Translations under genes and position numbers: made by a program
Source: an uncultured Collinsella sp.
Lineage (GTDB): Bacteria > Actinomycetota > Coriobacteriia > Coriobacteriales > Coriobacteriaceae
DNA length: 10,341 nt
Direction of reading: 5' to 3'
Assembly (NCBI GenBank): GCA_902494375.1
Contig: CABUTL010000027.1
Coordinates: forward strand, 1 to 10,341
The notes under the pieces: model-generated
What the model was told of the DNA's origin: nothing
Database searches by the model: none
Seen by the model: only the letters and a program-made list of their open reading frames with translations
In this document: in pieces, positions 1 through 6,425 of the stretch
How the letters are laid out: each line of letters begins with the position of its first letter
How positions within the stretch are numbered: position 1 is the first letter of the stretch

Positions 1-996
1 CTCTTCTGCATCGTGCCGTTCCTCGCGTTTACGCCGCCCTGGGGCGCCATGAGCCGCACGCGCTGGCGCTACCTGCTGCGCGGCGACGAGAAGAAGATCT
101 CCACGTCGCTGTCGCTGTGCTCTGCGTTCGACGAGTGCATGTGGGTCATCGGAAACCCGCTGTCGTCGACGCTCGCCGTCATCTCCGCCGCGCTCGCCAT
201 CCGCTTCGGGGCGGTCTGCGCGGTCATCGGCGCCATCATGGTGCTCACCGAGGTCACGACGCTCCCACCGTCGCAGTCGCAGCTCACCCGCCACAGCTGT
301 GCCGAGCGCCGCGAGGTGGCACCCGTCGGCGGCGTGCTCGACGCGGGCGCGGACGCTGCCACGGGCGCAGACGGCTCCAGGCGCGCCGGCCGCGCGAATC
401 CCGTCACGCGCCCGCAGTCGATCTGGGGACCGGGTATGGTCGCGCTGTGCGCCGTGTACTTCGGGCTCGGCGCGTTCCAGAACGCAACGAGTGTCTCCAT
501 TGTGGCGTTCGCGCGTGAGGTGGGCATGCCGCAGGTCTCGGGCCTCGTGATTTCCTGTTTCTCGTTTAGCTCGCTCGTCGGCGCGCTCTTCTCCGGCGCC
601 ATCCGCTGGAAGACCCCGCTGTGGCGGAGGTTCTACACCTGCCTCGTGGTGCTGTGCTGCGGCCTGAGCCTGTTCGTCCTCGCACCGAGCCTGTGGGTGA
701 TTGGCGCAATCTACCTGGCGGCTGGCCTGTGCCAGGCGCCGACTTTCGTCAACGGCAACGAGATCGTGATGCACCTGGTGTCGCCCATGCGCTTTACCGA
801 GGCTGTCGCGTGGACGGGGACCCTCTGCGCCATCGGCTCGTCGTGCGGCTCTGCCATCGCCGGGCCGTTCATCGACGCGTACGGGCACACCGGTGGGTTC
901 GCGACCGTCGCCGTCCTCGCCGTCGTGACGCTCGGCATCGCGCTCGTCGGTCTCAAGCAAATTAAGTCCTCGACCACGAAGGCCGTTCAGGCGTAG
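1..996 (+). CDS. MFS transporter, 5'-truncated by window edge
   Basis: This is a membrane transporter of the major facilitator superfamily; the substrate cannot be told from sequence. The frame is open from base 1, so the true start lies upstream and about 331 residues are visible. The first visible residues end a membrane helix and run into a basic loop (SRTRWRYLL). Next comes a helix with the segment SAFDECMWVIGNPL, which resembles the fifth helix of AraJ/YfcJ-like MFS exporters. A hydrophilic, Ala/Arg-rich loop of about 50 residues follows and looks like the central cytoplasmic loop. Six further hydrophobic helices then form the C-terminal half, with a short basic tail. The first three or four helices are missing because of the window edge, not because of a mutation. 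No terminator is evident after the TAG stop. Confidence 0.85.
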   Translation, partial: LFCIVPFLAFTPPWGAMSRTRWRYLLRGDEKKISTSLSLCSAFDECMWVIGNPLSSTLAVISAALAIRFGAVCAVIGAIMVLTEVTTLPPSQSQLTRHSCAERREVAPVGGVLDAGADAATGADGSRRAGRANPVTRPQSIWGPGMVALCAVYFGLGAFQNATSVSIVAFAREVGMPQVSGLVISCFSFSSLVGALFSGAIRWKTPLWRRFYTCLVVLCCGLSLFVLAPSLWVIGAIYLAAGLCQAPTFVNGNEIVMHLVSPMRFTEAVAWTGTLCAIGSSCGSAIAGPFIDAYGHTGGFATVAVLAVVTLGIALVGLKQIKSSTTKAVQA

Positions 997-1120
997 CATC
1001 TAATGCAGTATCGATTTGGTATCAGAACGATTCAACCAGAGATATTTGAAGCAATTCAGGCCGAAAAGAAGCCTCTGTATATCTCATCCCACTGCTCTCG
1101 TCCGGAGGTTGGAACATACT

Positions 1121-1369
1121 GTGACCAAGGTCTCCCGTTGCATCCTGGCCGAGAAGGCGACGATGGTGGTCGACCACATCGCGTACCACAAGCTTGATGA
1201 GCGGTACGACTCCACCATCTTCGCCGAGCGCATACCCGGCAACGTCGGCCGCGCGCTGGAGACGAGCCGCTGCATCCAGGACTACGTGTTCTGGGATTCC
1301 GAGGGCGAGCGCTGTGACGTGGTGCACAGCTACGAGGATTTGCTGACGGTGATCCAGGGAACAGATTAG
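1121..1369 (+). CDS. Unrecognised small ORF or gene remnant (82 aa)
   Basis: I do not recognise this protein. The frame is open from further upstream, but bases 1003-1100 are much richer in A+T than the rest. I therefore place the start at GTG 1121, which has GGAGG at 1104-1108, 12 bases upstream (rather long). ATG 1163 is an alternative. The product would be acidic and soluble, with no membrane segment or signal peptide, and ends in EDLLTVIQGTD. Codon composition over 1121-1369 is GC-rich and looks like real coding DNA. It could be the 3' end of a larger gene whose 5' part was lost, since it starts abruptly and sits between a transporter gene and a repeat cluster. No function is proposed. 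Confidence 0.35.
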   Translation: MTKVSRCILAEKATMVVDHIAYHKLDERYDSTIFAERIPGNVGRALETSRCIQDYVFWDSEGERCDVVHSYEDLLTVIQGTD

Positions 1370-1414
1370 GTTCTGGCTCGCGTTAATTTTCGATTGGGGC
1401 GTTGGGATGCACAC

Positions 1415-1471
1415 GTAGGGGAGGAAAACCGTTCTTACTGTTACAGATTGAGATGAATCAGGAGGCCGCCG
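1415..1471 (+). repeat. 57-base direct repeat, copy 1
   Basis: This copy begins GTAGGGGAGGAAAACC and ends GCCGCCG. It differs from the copy at 1656-1712 at a single position (G at 1464, A at the equivalent 1705). It includes the first forward arm of the inverted-repeat cluster. Near-identity over 57 bases of noncoding DNA implies recent duplication or ongoing conversion. Confidence 0.85.
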
Positions 1472-1655
1472 CGAATTGTCTTGATCTGTAACAGATAGGG
1501 GCGGGAAAGACCTCTTACTGTTACAGATCAAGACGGAAGGTTGAGGGTCCGTCCATTTATCTCAATCTGTAACAGTTAGAAGGGAAATGTCGGTCTAGAT
1601 GTTACAGATTGAGACAATGACCGGGACCACTTTGAAATGTCTCGATCTATAACAG

Positions 1656-1712
1656 GTAGGGGAGGAAAACCGTTCTTACTGTTACAGATTGAGATGAATC
1701 AGGAAGCCGCCG
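1656..1712 (+). repeat. 57-base direct repeat, copy 2
   Basis: This is the second copy of the 57-base unit, with one difference from 1415-1471. The unit is not followed by an intact reverse arm here; only a degenerate stretch (about 1720-1738) lies where one would be expected, so this end of the cluster looks truncated. Confidence 0.85.
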
Positions 1713-1905
1713 AAAACCATCGTCTGCAACATATATAGGTGCGAATGGGTCCGTCACGGAGACGTAGTCAATAAGAATACTCCACCACACCAAAGTATTA
1801 CCTTGGGAAACGTCGCCACAACGACCAAATCCACCGCTCTTCATATTCAAACTCAACAAAAGCGCAGGTCAAAGGTATATAGATACGCCCGGTACCGTGT
1901 ATCTA
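1713..1905. other. Intergenic stretch without a recognisable gene
   Basis: No ORF with coding character, RNA gene or terminator is seen. The only structure is a perfect 7-bp inverted repeat, TAGATAC (1880-1886) and GTATCTA (1899-1905), separated by 12 bases that include GGTACC. It lies directly before the promoter box at 1906 and could be an operator or a chance palindrome. Confidence 0.5.
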
Positions 1906-1945
1906 GAGGTTTTCGTTGACAGGCCCCAAGGTCACATCGTATTAT
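1906..1945 (+). promoter_or_regulatory. Promoter of the tRNA-Tyr/Thr/Met (tuf) operon
   Basis: A perfect -35 box TTGACA (1916-1921) is separated by 18 bases from a -10 box TATTAT (1940-1945), which matches the sigma-70 consensus at five of six positions. Transcription would start near 1952, about 55 bases before tRNA-Tyr. The preceding GAGGTTTTCG makes a 16-base block identical to the one at the rpmG promoter (3737-3752). Confidence 0.75.
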
Positions 1946-2007
1946 CTTTTTCGTTCGCGGGGGCGGCGGTCCAAAAGACCAAAGAACCTGCGGATACTTG
2001 AACGATT

Positions 2008-2089
2008 GGGAGTTTGCCCGAGTGGTTAATGGGGACGGGCTGTAAACCCGTTGGCTCTGCCTACATAGGTTCGAATCCTATAGCTCCCA
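2008..2089 (+). tRNA. tRNA-Tyr (GTA)
   Basis: This is a class II tRNA with a long variable arm. The acceptor stem pairs GGGAGTT with AGCTCCC. The anticodon stem ACGGG/CCCGT encloses the loop CTGTAAA with anticodon GTA at 2042-2044. The T arm contains GGTTCGAATCC. The 3' CCA is not encoded, since CCC follows the discriminator A, so it must be added after transcription. It is the first gene of a three-tRNA cluster ahead of tuf, comparable to the tyr-gly-thr-tufB arrangement of E. coli. Confidence 0.95.
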
Positions 2090-2099
2090 CCCGTCAAGT

Positions 2100-2175
2100 G
2101 CCTGTATAGCTCAGTCGGTAGAGCACTTCGTTGGTAACGAAGAGGTCACCAGTTCAAGTCTGGTTGCAGGCTCCA
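2100..2175 (+). tRNA. tRNA-Thr (GGT)
   Basis: The acceptor stem pairs GCCTGTA with TGCAGGC (one G-U). The anticodon stem CTTCG/CGAAG holds the loop TTGGTAA, giving anticodon GGT at 2133-2135. The discriminator is T, and CCA is encoded at 2173-2175. It lies 10 bases after tRNA-Tyr and 3 bases before tRNA-Met, so the three are probably cut from one transcript. Confidence 0.95.
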
Positions 2176-2178
2176 TCC

Positions 2179-2255
2179 GGCGGTGTAGCTCAGTTGGTTA
2201 GAGCACACGGTTCATACCCGTGGCGTCACTGGTTCGAATCCAGTCACCGCTACCA
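2179..2255 (+). tRNA. tRNA-Met (CAT), elongator type
   Basis: The anticodon CAT is at 2213-2215 in the loop TTCATAC, closed by CACGG/CCGTG. CCA is encoded at 2253-2255. The first acceptor position pairs as G-U, and the anticodon stem lacks the three G-C pairs of initiator tRNA, so this is not tRNA-fMet. An isoleucine tRNA with lysidine-modified CAT cannot be fully excluded, but the body looks like elongator Met. Confidence 0.9.
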
Positions 2256-2266
2256 TAGGTAACACG

Positions 2267-2297
2267 GTGGCTTCTCAATAGTATGTTGAGAGGCCAC
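2267..2297 (+). promoter_or_regulatory. 12-bp stem-loop between tRNA-Met and tuf
   Basis: GTGGCTTCTCAA (2267-2278) pairs with TTGAGAGGCCAC (2286-2297) with one G-U pair and a 7-base loop. No T-run follows, so it is not a standard intrinsic terminator. It may protect the 3' end of the tRNA transcript, guide its processing, or attenuate read-through into tuf. Confidence 0.55.
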
Positions 2298-2299
2298 TA

Positions 2300-2308
2300 T
2301 GGTATAAA
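2300..2308 (+). promoter_or_regulatory. Possible extended -10 promoter for tuf
   Basis: TGGTATAAA fits the extended -10 pattern TGnTATAAT except at the last base. No -35 box stands at the right distance. A start near 2315 would coincide with a small hairpin (GTCCC 2315-2319 with GGGAC 2325-2329) ahead of the tuf ribosome-binding site. This would let tuf be transcribed independently of the tRNAs; it is inferred from motif alone. Confidence 0.3.
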
Positions 2309-2351
2309 GGCAAAGTCCCGTCCGGGGACGACCTGTTAAGAGGAGGGCTTT

Positions 2352-3542
2352 ATGGCCAAAGAGAAGTTTGAGCGCACTAAGCCGCATGTTAACATCGGCA
2401 CCATTGGTCACGTCGACCACGGCAAGACCACGCTGACCGCTGCCATCACCAAGGTTCTCTCCGAGACCGAGGGCTGCAAGGCTGACTTCACTGCGTTCGA
2501 GAACATCGACAAGGCTCCCGAGGAGCGCGAGCGCGGCATTACGATCTCCGTCTCCCACGTCGAGTACGAGACTGCTGCCCGTCACTACGCTCACGTTGAC
2601 TGCCCGGGCCACGCTGACTACGTCAAGAACATGATCTCCGGTGCTGCTCAGATGGACGGCGCCATCCTGGTCATCGCCGCTACCGACGGCCCCATGGCTC
2701 AGACCCGCGAGCACATCCTGCTCGCCCGTCAGGTCGGCGTTCCCTACATCGTCGTCTTCCTGAACAAGTGCGACATGGTCGACGATGACGAGCTCATCGA
2801 CCTCGTCGAGATGGAGACCCGTGAGCTCCTCTCCGAGTACGATTTCCCCGGCGACGACATCCCCGTCATCCGTGGTTCCGCTCTGGGCGCTCTCGAGGGC
2901 GACGCCAAGTGGATGGACGCTATCCGCGAGCTCATGAAGGCCGTCGACGAGTACATCCCGACGCCTGCTCGTAACAACGACCTCCCGTTCCTGATGGCCG
3001 TTGAGGACGTTATGACCATCTCCGGCCGTGGTACCGTTGCTACCGGCCGTGTCGAGCGCGGTGAGCTCAAGCTCAACGAGCCCGTCGAGATCGTCGGCAT
3101 CAAGGATACCCAGAACACCGTCGTTACCGGTATCGAGATGTTCCGTAAGTCCATGGACTTCTGCGAGGCTGGCGACAACGTCGGTCTGCTGCTCCGCGGC
3201 ATCAAGCGCGAGGACATCGAGCGCGGCCAGGTTCTCTGCAAGCCCGGTTCGGTTACCCCGCACACCAAGTTCACCGGTGAGATCTACGTTCTGACCAAGG
3301 AGGAGGGCGGCCGTCACACCCCGTTCTTCGATGGTTATCGTCCTCAGTTCTACTTCCGTACCACCGACGTTACCGGTACGGTCAAGCTCCCCGAGGGCAC
3401 CGAGATGGCTATGCCTGGTGACCACATCACCATCGAGGGCGACCTCATTCACCCGATCGCCATGGAGGAGGGCCTGCGCTTCGCTATCCGCGAGGGTGGC
3501 CACACCGTCGGTTCGGGCATCGTCTCCACGATCATTGAGTAA
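2352..3542 (+). CDS. tuf: Translation elongation factor Tu
   Basis: EF-Tu is a GTPase that carries aminoacyl-tRNA to the ribosomal A site. The 396-residue product is full length. GTP-binding motifs are GHVDHGKT (19-26), RGITI (61-65, switch I), DCPGH (83-87, switch II), NKCD (138-141) and GSAL (175-178). Beta-barrel domains II and III follow, with the typical [12 protein letters not shown] and the C-terminal [15 protein letters not shown]. The start ATG has AGGAGG at 2341-2346 with ideal spacing. The gene follows three tRNA genes, two of which supply substrates that EF-Tu carries in every round. Codon use is biased towards a few C-ending codons, as expected for a very highly expressed gene. 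fusA and rpsL are not adjacent, so this is not the str-operon location. Confidence 0.98.
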   Translation: MAKEKFERTKPHVNIGTIGHVDHGKTTLTAAITKVLSETEGCKADFTAFENIDKAPEERERGITISVSHVEYETAARHYAHVDCPGHADYVKNMISGAAQMDGAILVIAATDGPMAQTREHILLARQVGVPYIVVFLNKCDMVDDDELIDLVEMETRELLSEYDFPGDDIPVIRGSALGALEGDAKWMDAIRELMKAVDEYIPTPARNNDLPFLMAVEDVMTISGRGTVATGRVERGELKLNEPVEIVGIKDTQNTVVTGIEMFRKSMDFCEAGDNVGLLLRGIKREDIERGQVLCKPGSVTPHTKFTGEIYVLTKEEGGRHTPFFDGYRPQFYFRTTDVTGTVKLPEGTEMAMPGDHITIEGDLIHPIAMEEGLRFAIREGGHTVGSGIVSTIIE

Positions 3543-3569
3543 ATTGGCTCTTTGATATAGCTGACTTAG

Positions 3570-3606
3570 AGAACCCGGCACTTATATGGGTGCCGGGTTC
3601 TTTTCT
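3570..3606 (+). terminator. Intrinsic terminator after tuf
   Basis: AGAACCCGGCAC (3570-3581) pairs perfectly with GTGCCGGGTTCT (3590-3601) around an 8-base loop, followed by TTTCT. It ends the tRNA-tuf transcript 28 bases after the stop codon. Confidence 0.9.
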
Positions 3607-3736
3607 GCAATGGATATTGAGCCGTTGCTGGTGTCGAGAGGATCGATAATGGTCCTGGGTGCACCGTCGATTTGATCTCGTTGGCTCCATTGATGTGTTC
3701 CAAATATGAATGGGTTCACCGAGAACCAATTGACTC

Positions 3737-3776
3737 GAGGTTTTCGTTGACAGCACTTACGTAGAGCTGATAAAGT
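3737..3776 (+). promoter_or_regulatory. Promoter of the rpmG-trnW-secE-nusG operon
   Basis: TTGACA (3747-3752) is followed after 18 bases by TAAAGT (3771-3776), a moderate -10 box. The 16 bases GAGGTTTTCGTTGACA are identical to those at 1906-1921 upstream of the tRNA-tuf operon. Transcription would start near 3783, leaving a leader of about 40 bases before rpmG. Confidence 0.65.
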
Positions 3777-3821
3777 ATCAACTCGTGCCCGTACGGGGCG
3801 GAAATGAAAGGTTCAGGATAC

Positions 3822-3971
3822 ATGCGTACTCTAGTTACTCTTGCGTGCACTGAGTGCAAGCGCCGCAACTATACGACCACCAAGAACAAGTCGACCATGC
3901 CTGATCGTATGGAGATCAAGAAGTATTGCCCCTGGTGCCGTCACCACACGCTGCACAAAGAGACTCGCTAG
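3822..3971 (+). CDS. rpmG: 50S ribosomal protein L33
   Basis: L33 is a small protein of the large ribosomal subunit near the E site. This 49-residue protein begins [12 protein letters not shown]. It has two CxxC pairs (Cys9/Cys12 and Cys36/Cys39), so it is the zinc-binding form of L33. The segment [10 protein letters not shown] is characteristic of the family. GAAAGG at 3806-3811 serves as ribosome-binding site about 10 bases before ATG. It is the first gene of the operon that continues with tRNA-Trp, secE and nusG, an order common in Gram-positive bacteria. Bacteria that keep both zinc and zinc-free L33 switch between them under zinc limitation; whether a second copy exists cannot be seen here. 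Confidence 0.95.
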   Translation: MRTLVTLACTECKRRNYTTTKNKSTMPDRMEIKKYCPWCRHHTLHKETR

Positions 3972-3984
3972 TCTCTAGTCACAT

Positions 3985-4060
3985 ACGCCAGTAGTTCAAT
4001 TGGTAGAGCATCGGTCTCCAAAACCGAGTGTTGAGGGTTCGAGTCCTTCCTGGCGTGCCA
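3985..4060 (+). tRNA. tRNA-Trp (CCA)
   Basis: The acceptor stem ACGCCAG/CTGGCGT is perfectly paired. The anticodon stem TCGGT/ACCGA closes the loop CTCCAAA with anticodon CCA at 4018-4020. The discriminator is G, and CCA is encoded at 4058-4060. It lies 13 bases after rpmG, within the rpmG-secE transcription unit. Confidence 0.95.
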
Positions 4061-4069
4061 GTCATTATT

Positions 4070-4100
4070 CCGTAAGCTCCCATTTGGGGGCTTACGGTTT
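4070..4100 (+). terminator. Weak terminator or attenuator between tRNA-Trp and secE
   Basis: CCGTAAGCTCCC (4070-4081) pairs with GGGGGCTTACGG (4086-4097) with one G-U pair and a 4-base loop, followed by TTTACT. The short T-run suggests partial termination. It may reduce read-through from the tRNA gene into secE-nusG, or protect the tRNA precursor. No clear promoter is visible between it and secE, so secE probably depends on read-through. Confidence 0.55.
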
Positions 4101-4136
4101 ACTCATGTATAAGCGCATTGCGCGGAGGTAACCCAA

Positions 4137-4475
4137 ATGGCCAACAAGAAGAACAAGAAGAAGGCCCAGCAGCAGGCGTCTGCCAACAACGCTGCCGCCA
4201 ACTCCAAGGTTGAGGCCAAGAAGGCCGTTGCCAAGAAGAACGAGAAGGCTGCGAAGTCCAAGAAGAACGAGAAGCCCGGTTTCTTCGCCCGCACCAAGAA
4301 GTATTTCGCTTCGGTCAAGTCCGAAATGAAGCGTGTCACGTGGCCCGATAAGAAGGAGCTCGTGAACTACTCGGTCGTCGTTTGCGCTTCTCTGGTCGTC
4401 GTCGGCGTCGTCATCGCTCTGCTCGATGCTGGCTTTGGCGAGGCTCTTGCTCTGTTCTCTGGATTGAGGGGCTAA
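4137..4475 (+). CDS. secE: Preprotein translocase subunit SecE
   Basis: SecE is the clamp-like membrane subunit of the SecYEG protein-export channel. The 112-residue product has a lysine- and alanine-rich N-terminal extension (about residues 1-48) of the kind seen in many actinobacterial SecE proteins. An amphipathic helix follows, then the family signature EMKRVTWPDKKEL (63-75) and one transmembrane helix (about 77-97). The start is fixed by GGAGGT at 4124-4129, 7 bases before ATG. nusG begins only 3 bases after the stop, so the two are translated from one message, as in most bacteria. Confidence 0.95.
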   Translation: MANKKNKKKAQQQASANNAAANSKVEAKKAVAKKNEKAAKSKKNEKPGFFARTKKYFASVKSEMKRVTWPDKKELVNYSVVVCASLVVVGVVIALLDAGFGEALALFSGLRG

Positions 4476-4478
4476 ACC

Positions 4479-5015
4479 ATGTCTAAGCGTTGGTACGTCG
4501 TTCACACTTACTCTGGATACGAGAACCGCGTAAAGTCCGATCTCGAGCATCGTATCGAGACCATGGGCATGCAGGACCGTATCTTTGATATCGAGATTCC
4601 TATGGAGCGCGTCACCGAGATCAAAGAGGGTGGCAAGCGCGAGACCAAGGATTCCAAGATTTTCCCGGGTTATGTCCTGGTCCGCATGGAGATGGATGAC
4701 GATGCGTGGACGTGTGTTCGCAACACGCCCGGTGTCACCGGTTTCCTGGGCGGCAATGGCAAGCCCGCTCCGCTTTCTCGCGACGAGTACAATAAGATGA
4801 CTCGTCGTCCCGGTAAGGGCGATTCGCCCAAGCGCACCTCGGTTGATATTGAGGTCGGTACGTCCGTCCGTGTCACCGATGGCCCGCTTACCGACTTTGA
4901 TGGCAAGGTCTCCGAGGTTAACACTGAGGCAGGCAAGCTCAAGGTCACGCTGATGATCTTTGGCCGTGAGACGCCGGTCGAGCTCGACTTTAACCAGGTC
5001 GCTGTCATCGCTTAA
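4479..5015 (+). CDS. nusG: Transcription termination/antitermination factor NusG
   Basis: NusG binds RNA polymerase and links it to Rho or to the ribosome. The 178-residue protein is a normal length. The NGN domain begins [12 protein letters not shown] (4-15) and contains FPGYVLV (62-68) and PGVTGFLG (84-91). A linker follows, and then the C-terminal KOW domain with [18 protein letters not shown]. The lysine- and acid-rich N-terminal extension of some actinobacterial NusG proteins is absent. GAGGGG before the secE stop serves as the ribosome-binding site, so translation is probably coupled to secE. Confidence 0.96.
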   Translation: MSKRWYVVHTYSGYENRVKSDLEHRIETMGMQDRIFDIEIPMERVTEIKEGGKRETKDSKIFPGYVLVRMEMDDDAWTCVRNTPGVTGFLGGNGKPAPLSRDEYNKMTRRPGKGDSPKRTSVDIEVGTSVRVTDGPLTDFDGKVSEVNTEAGKLKVTLMIFGRETPVELDFNQVAVIA

Positions 5016-5135
5016 GTTTTCGTCCGTTCGCGCGAGCGTGCTTCTTCTGTGACTGCTCATCTCAGGAGTGCTTCTAACACGTGCGTGCTTACGATATAGC
5101 AAGTACTTCACACTCGTGATTCGAAAGGAATGACC

Positions 5136-5564
5136 ATGGCTGAGAAGAAGGTTGCCAACGTCATTAAGCTCCAGATTCCTGCTGGTGCAGCTAACCCCGC
5201 TCCTCCCGTCGGCCCCGCCCTGGGCGCTGCTGGCGTGAACATCATGCAGTTCTGCCAGGCTTTTAATGCCGAGACGCAGGACAAGAAGGGCGACATCATC
5301 CCCGTTGAGATCACTGTCTACGAGGATAAGTCCTTCTCCTTCATCACCAAGACCCCGCCGGCGGCTCACCTCATCAAGAAGGAGCTGAACCTCAAGTCTG
5401 GTTCCGCTAAGCCCCAGGCCGACAAGGTTGGTCAGCTCTCCCAGGAGCAGCTCACCAAGATCGCCGAGATCAAGATGCCGGACCTCAATGCCAACGACAT
5501 TGACGCCGCCAAGAAGATCATCGCCGGTACTGCCCGTTCCATGGGCGTCACCATCGCTGAGTAG
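5136..5564 (+). CDS. rplK: 50S ribosomal protein L11
   Basis: L11 binds the GTPase-associated region of 23S rRNA, where it contacts elongation factors and, in many bacteria, supports Rel-dependent stringent signalling. The 142-residue protein has the N-terminal signature [13 protein letters not shown] (18-30), whose prolines belong to the thiostrepton-binding face. The C-terminal rRNA-binding domain ends [19 protein letters not shown]. An ATG at 5130 is in frame but abuts AAAGGA (5124-5129). ATG 5136 has proper spacing and gives the usual MAEKK start, so I chose it. The 120 bases before it hold no strong promoter or terminator that I can see. Confidence 0.96.
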   Translation: MAEKKVANVIKLQIPAGAANPAPPVGPALGAAGVNIMQFCQAFNAETQDKKGDIIPVEITVYEDKSFSFITKTPPAAHLIKKELNLKSGSAKPQADKVGQLSQEQLTKIAEIKMPDLNANDIDAAKKIIAGTARSMGVTIAE

Positions 5565-5582
5565 CGATTTCTTTAGGTAATG

Positions 5583-5608
5583 ACGGGTGCTCCGGCCGGG
5601 GCGCCCGT
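5583..5608 (+). promoter_or_regulatory. GC-rich stem-loop in the rplK-rplA leader
   Basis: ACGGGTGCTCC (5583-5593) pairs with GGGGCGCCCGT (5598-5608) around a GGCC loop, with two G-U pairs. No T-run follows. A second small hairpin, GTGTGC/GCACAC (5614-5619 with 5626-5631), lies between it and the L1-type site. These may be RNA-stability or folding elements of the leader. Confidence 0.5.
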
Positions 5609-5638
5609 TGAATGTGTGCAATAGGGCACACGATACGA

Positions 5639-5674
5639 TGTGGGAGGGCTCACGCCCGTTTAACCACAGGAGGT
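5639..5674 (+). promoter_or_regulatory. Probable L1-binding autoregulatory site upstream of rplA
   Basis: The RNA can fold as outer stem TGTGG/CCACA (5639-5643 with 5664-5668), then a 2-base GA bulge on the 5' side and 6 unpaired bases GTTTAA on the 3' side, then inner stem GGGC/GCCC (5646-5649 with 5654-5657) with a TCAC loop. L1-binding sites in mRNA and in 23S rRNA helix 77 have this layout: two short stems divided by a small 5' and a larger 3' internal loop. The GTGGGAG stretch also matches the L1-contact region of 23S rRNA as I recall it. The last stem base is shared with the AGGAGG ribosome-binding site (5668-5673), so bound L1 would block rplA translation. The function is inferred from architecture and position. 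Confidence 0.65.
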
Positions 5675-5681
5675 AATGCAC

Positions 5682-6389
5682 ATGGCTAAGCATGGTAAGA
5701 GCTATAACGCCGCTGCCGAGAAGATTGACCGCGCCACGCTCTACACCCCCCTTCAGGCTGCCAAGCTCATCAAGGAGCTCGACACCGCCAAGTTCGACGA
5801 GACCGTCGAGGCCCACTTCCGTCTGGGCGTCGATACTCGTAAGGCCGACCAGAACATCCGTGGTTCCATCTCCCTGCCCCACGGCACCGGCAAGACCGTT
5901 CGTGTTGCCGTCTTCGCCGAGGGCGAGAAGGCCCGCGAGGCCGAGGCTGCCGGCGCCGACATCATCGGTTCCGACGAGCTCGTCGCCCAGATCCAGAAGG
6001 GCGAGATCAACTTCGACGCCGCTATCGCTACGCCGAACATGATGGCCAAGGTTGGCCGCATCGGTAAGATCCTTGGTCCCCGTGGCCTCATGCCGAACCC
6101 CAAGCTCGGCACTGTGACCATGGACGTCGCCAAGATGGTCTCCGAGCTCAAGGCCGGCCGCGTTGAGTATCGCGCCGATCGCTATGGCATCTGCCACGTG
6201 CCCCTGGGCAAGAAGTCCTTCTCTGAGCAGCAGCTCGTCGAGAACTACGCTGCCCTGTACACCGAGATCCTGCGCGTCAAGCCCTCTTCTGCTAAGGGCA
6301 AGTACGTCAAGTCCATCTCCGTGTCTTCCACCATGGGCCCTGGCGTCAAGGTCGATCCCGCTGTCCAGCGTGACTTCCTGGCTGAGTAA
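5682..6389 (+). CDS. rplA: 50S ribosomal protein L1
   Basis: L1 forms the mobile L1 stalk that helps release deacylated tRNA, and in many bacteria it represses its own message. The 235-residue protein is full length and carries the signature [18 protein letters not shown] (128-145) and the C-terminal [14 protein letters not shown]. An in-frame ATG at 5676 is only 2 bases after the AGGAGG site. ATG 5682 has 8-base spacing and yields the normal MAKHGKSYN start, so I prefer it. A probable L1-binding stem-loop overlaps the ribosome-binding site. rplJ and rplL, which often follow, are absent; a strong terminator comes 37 bases after the stop. Confidence 0.96.
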   Translation: MAKHGKSYNAAAEKIDRATLYTPLQAAKLIKELDTAKFDETVEAHFRLGVDTRKADQNIRGSISLPHGTGKTVRVAVFAEGEKAREAEAAGADIIGSDELVAQIQKGEINFDAAIATPNMMAKVGRIGKILGPRGLMPNPKLGTVTMDVAKMVSELKAGRVEYRADRYGICHVPLGKKSFSEQQLVENYAALYTEILRVKPSSAKGKYVKSISVSSTMGPGVKVDPAVQRDFLAE

Positions 6390-6425
6390 CTGCTAGTTAC
6401 TGCCTGAGCAAAGCAAGCATTGCTA

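Larger units (their letters stand above)
1415..1712. repeat. Cluster of related inverted repeats (CTGTTACAGAT family)
   Basis: Seven arms of one 16-base motif lie in alternating orientation. Forward arms begin at 1438 (CTGTTACAGATTGAGA), 1518 (CTGTTACAGATCAAGA), 1600 (without the first C) and 1679. Reverse arms are at 1479-1494, 1560-1575 and 1638-1655. Adjacent arms can form three hairpins with 25-26-base loops, but the first two pairs then carry two mismatches each. Spacers between units carry a G-rich tract followed by AAA. No convincing ORF crosses the cluster: the two minus-strand frames here share a peptide only because the DNA is repeated. It may be a non-autonomous mobile or REP-like element, or a structured RNA. 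I see no transposase gene. Confidence 0.8.

Noticed and set aside
1022..1531. Minus-strand frame of 169 codons, and a second at 1647-1859, sharing the peptide PDSSQSVTVRTVFLP
   Set aside because: The shared peptide is only the translation of the 57-base DNA repeat. Neither frame has a convincing ribosome-binding site or coding composition over its length.
1415..1712. CRISPR array
   Set aside because: The repeated arms alternate in orientation, spacing is irregular and spacers are themselves similar. No cas genes are present.
2250..3581. 443-codon open frame on the minus strand opposite tuf
   Set aside because: It is an antisense shadow of the strongly codon-biased EF-Tu gene; its product is a low-complexity string rich in Leu, Val, Asp and Gly with no family resemblance.
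5071..5098. Promoter before rplK (CTTCTA...GATATA)
   Set aside because: Both boxes match the consensus poorly, and there is no terminator after nusG, so read-through from the secE-nusG transcript is the simpler view.
4092..6197. 701-codon open frame on the minus strand across secE, nusG, rplK and rplA
   Set aside because: It lies opposite four certain genes and runs through their intergenic regions. It is another codon-bias artefact.
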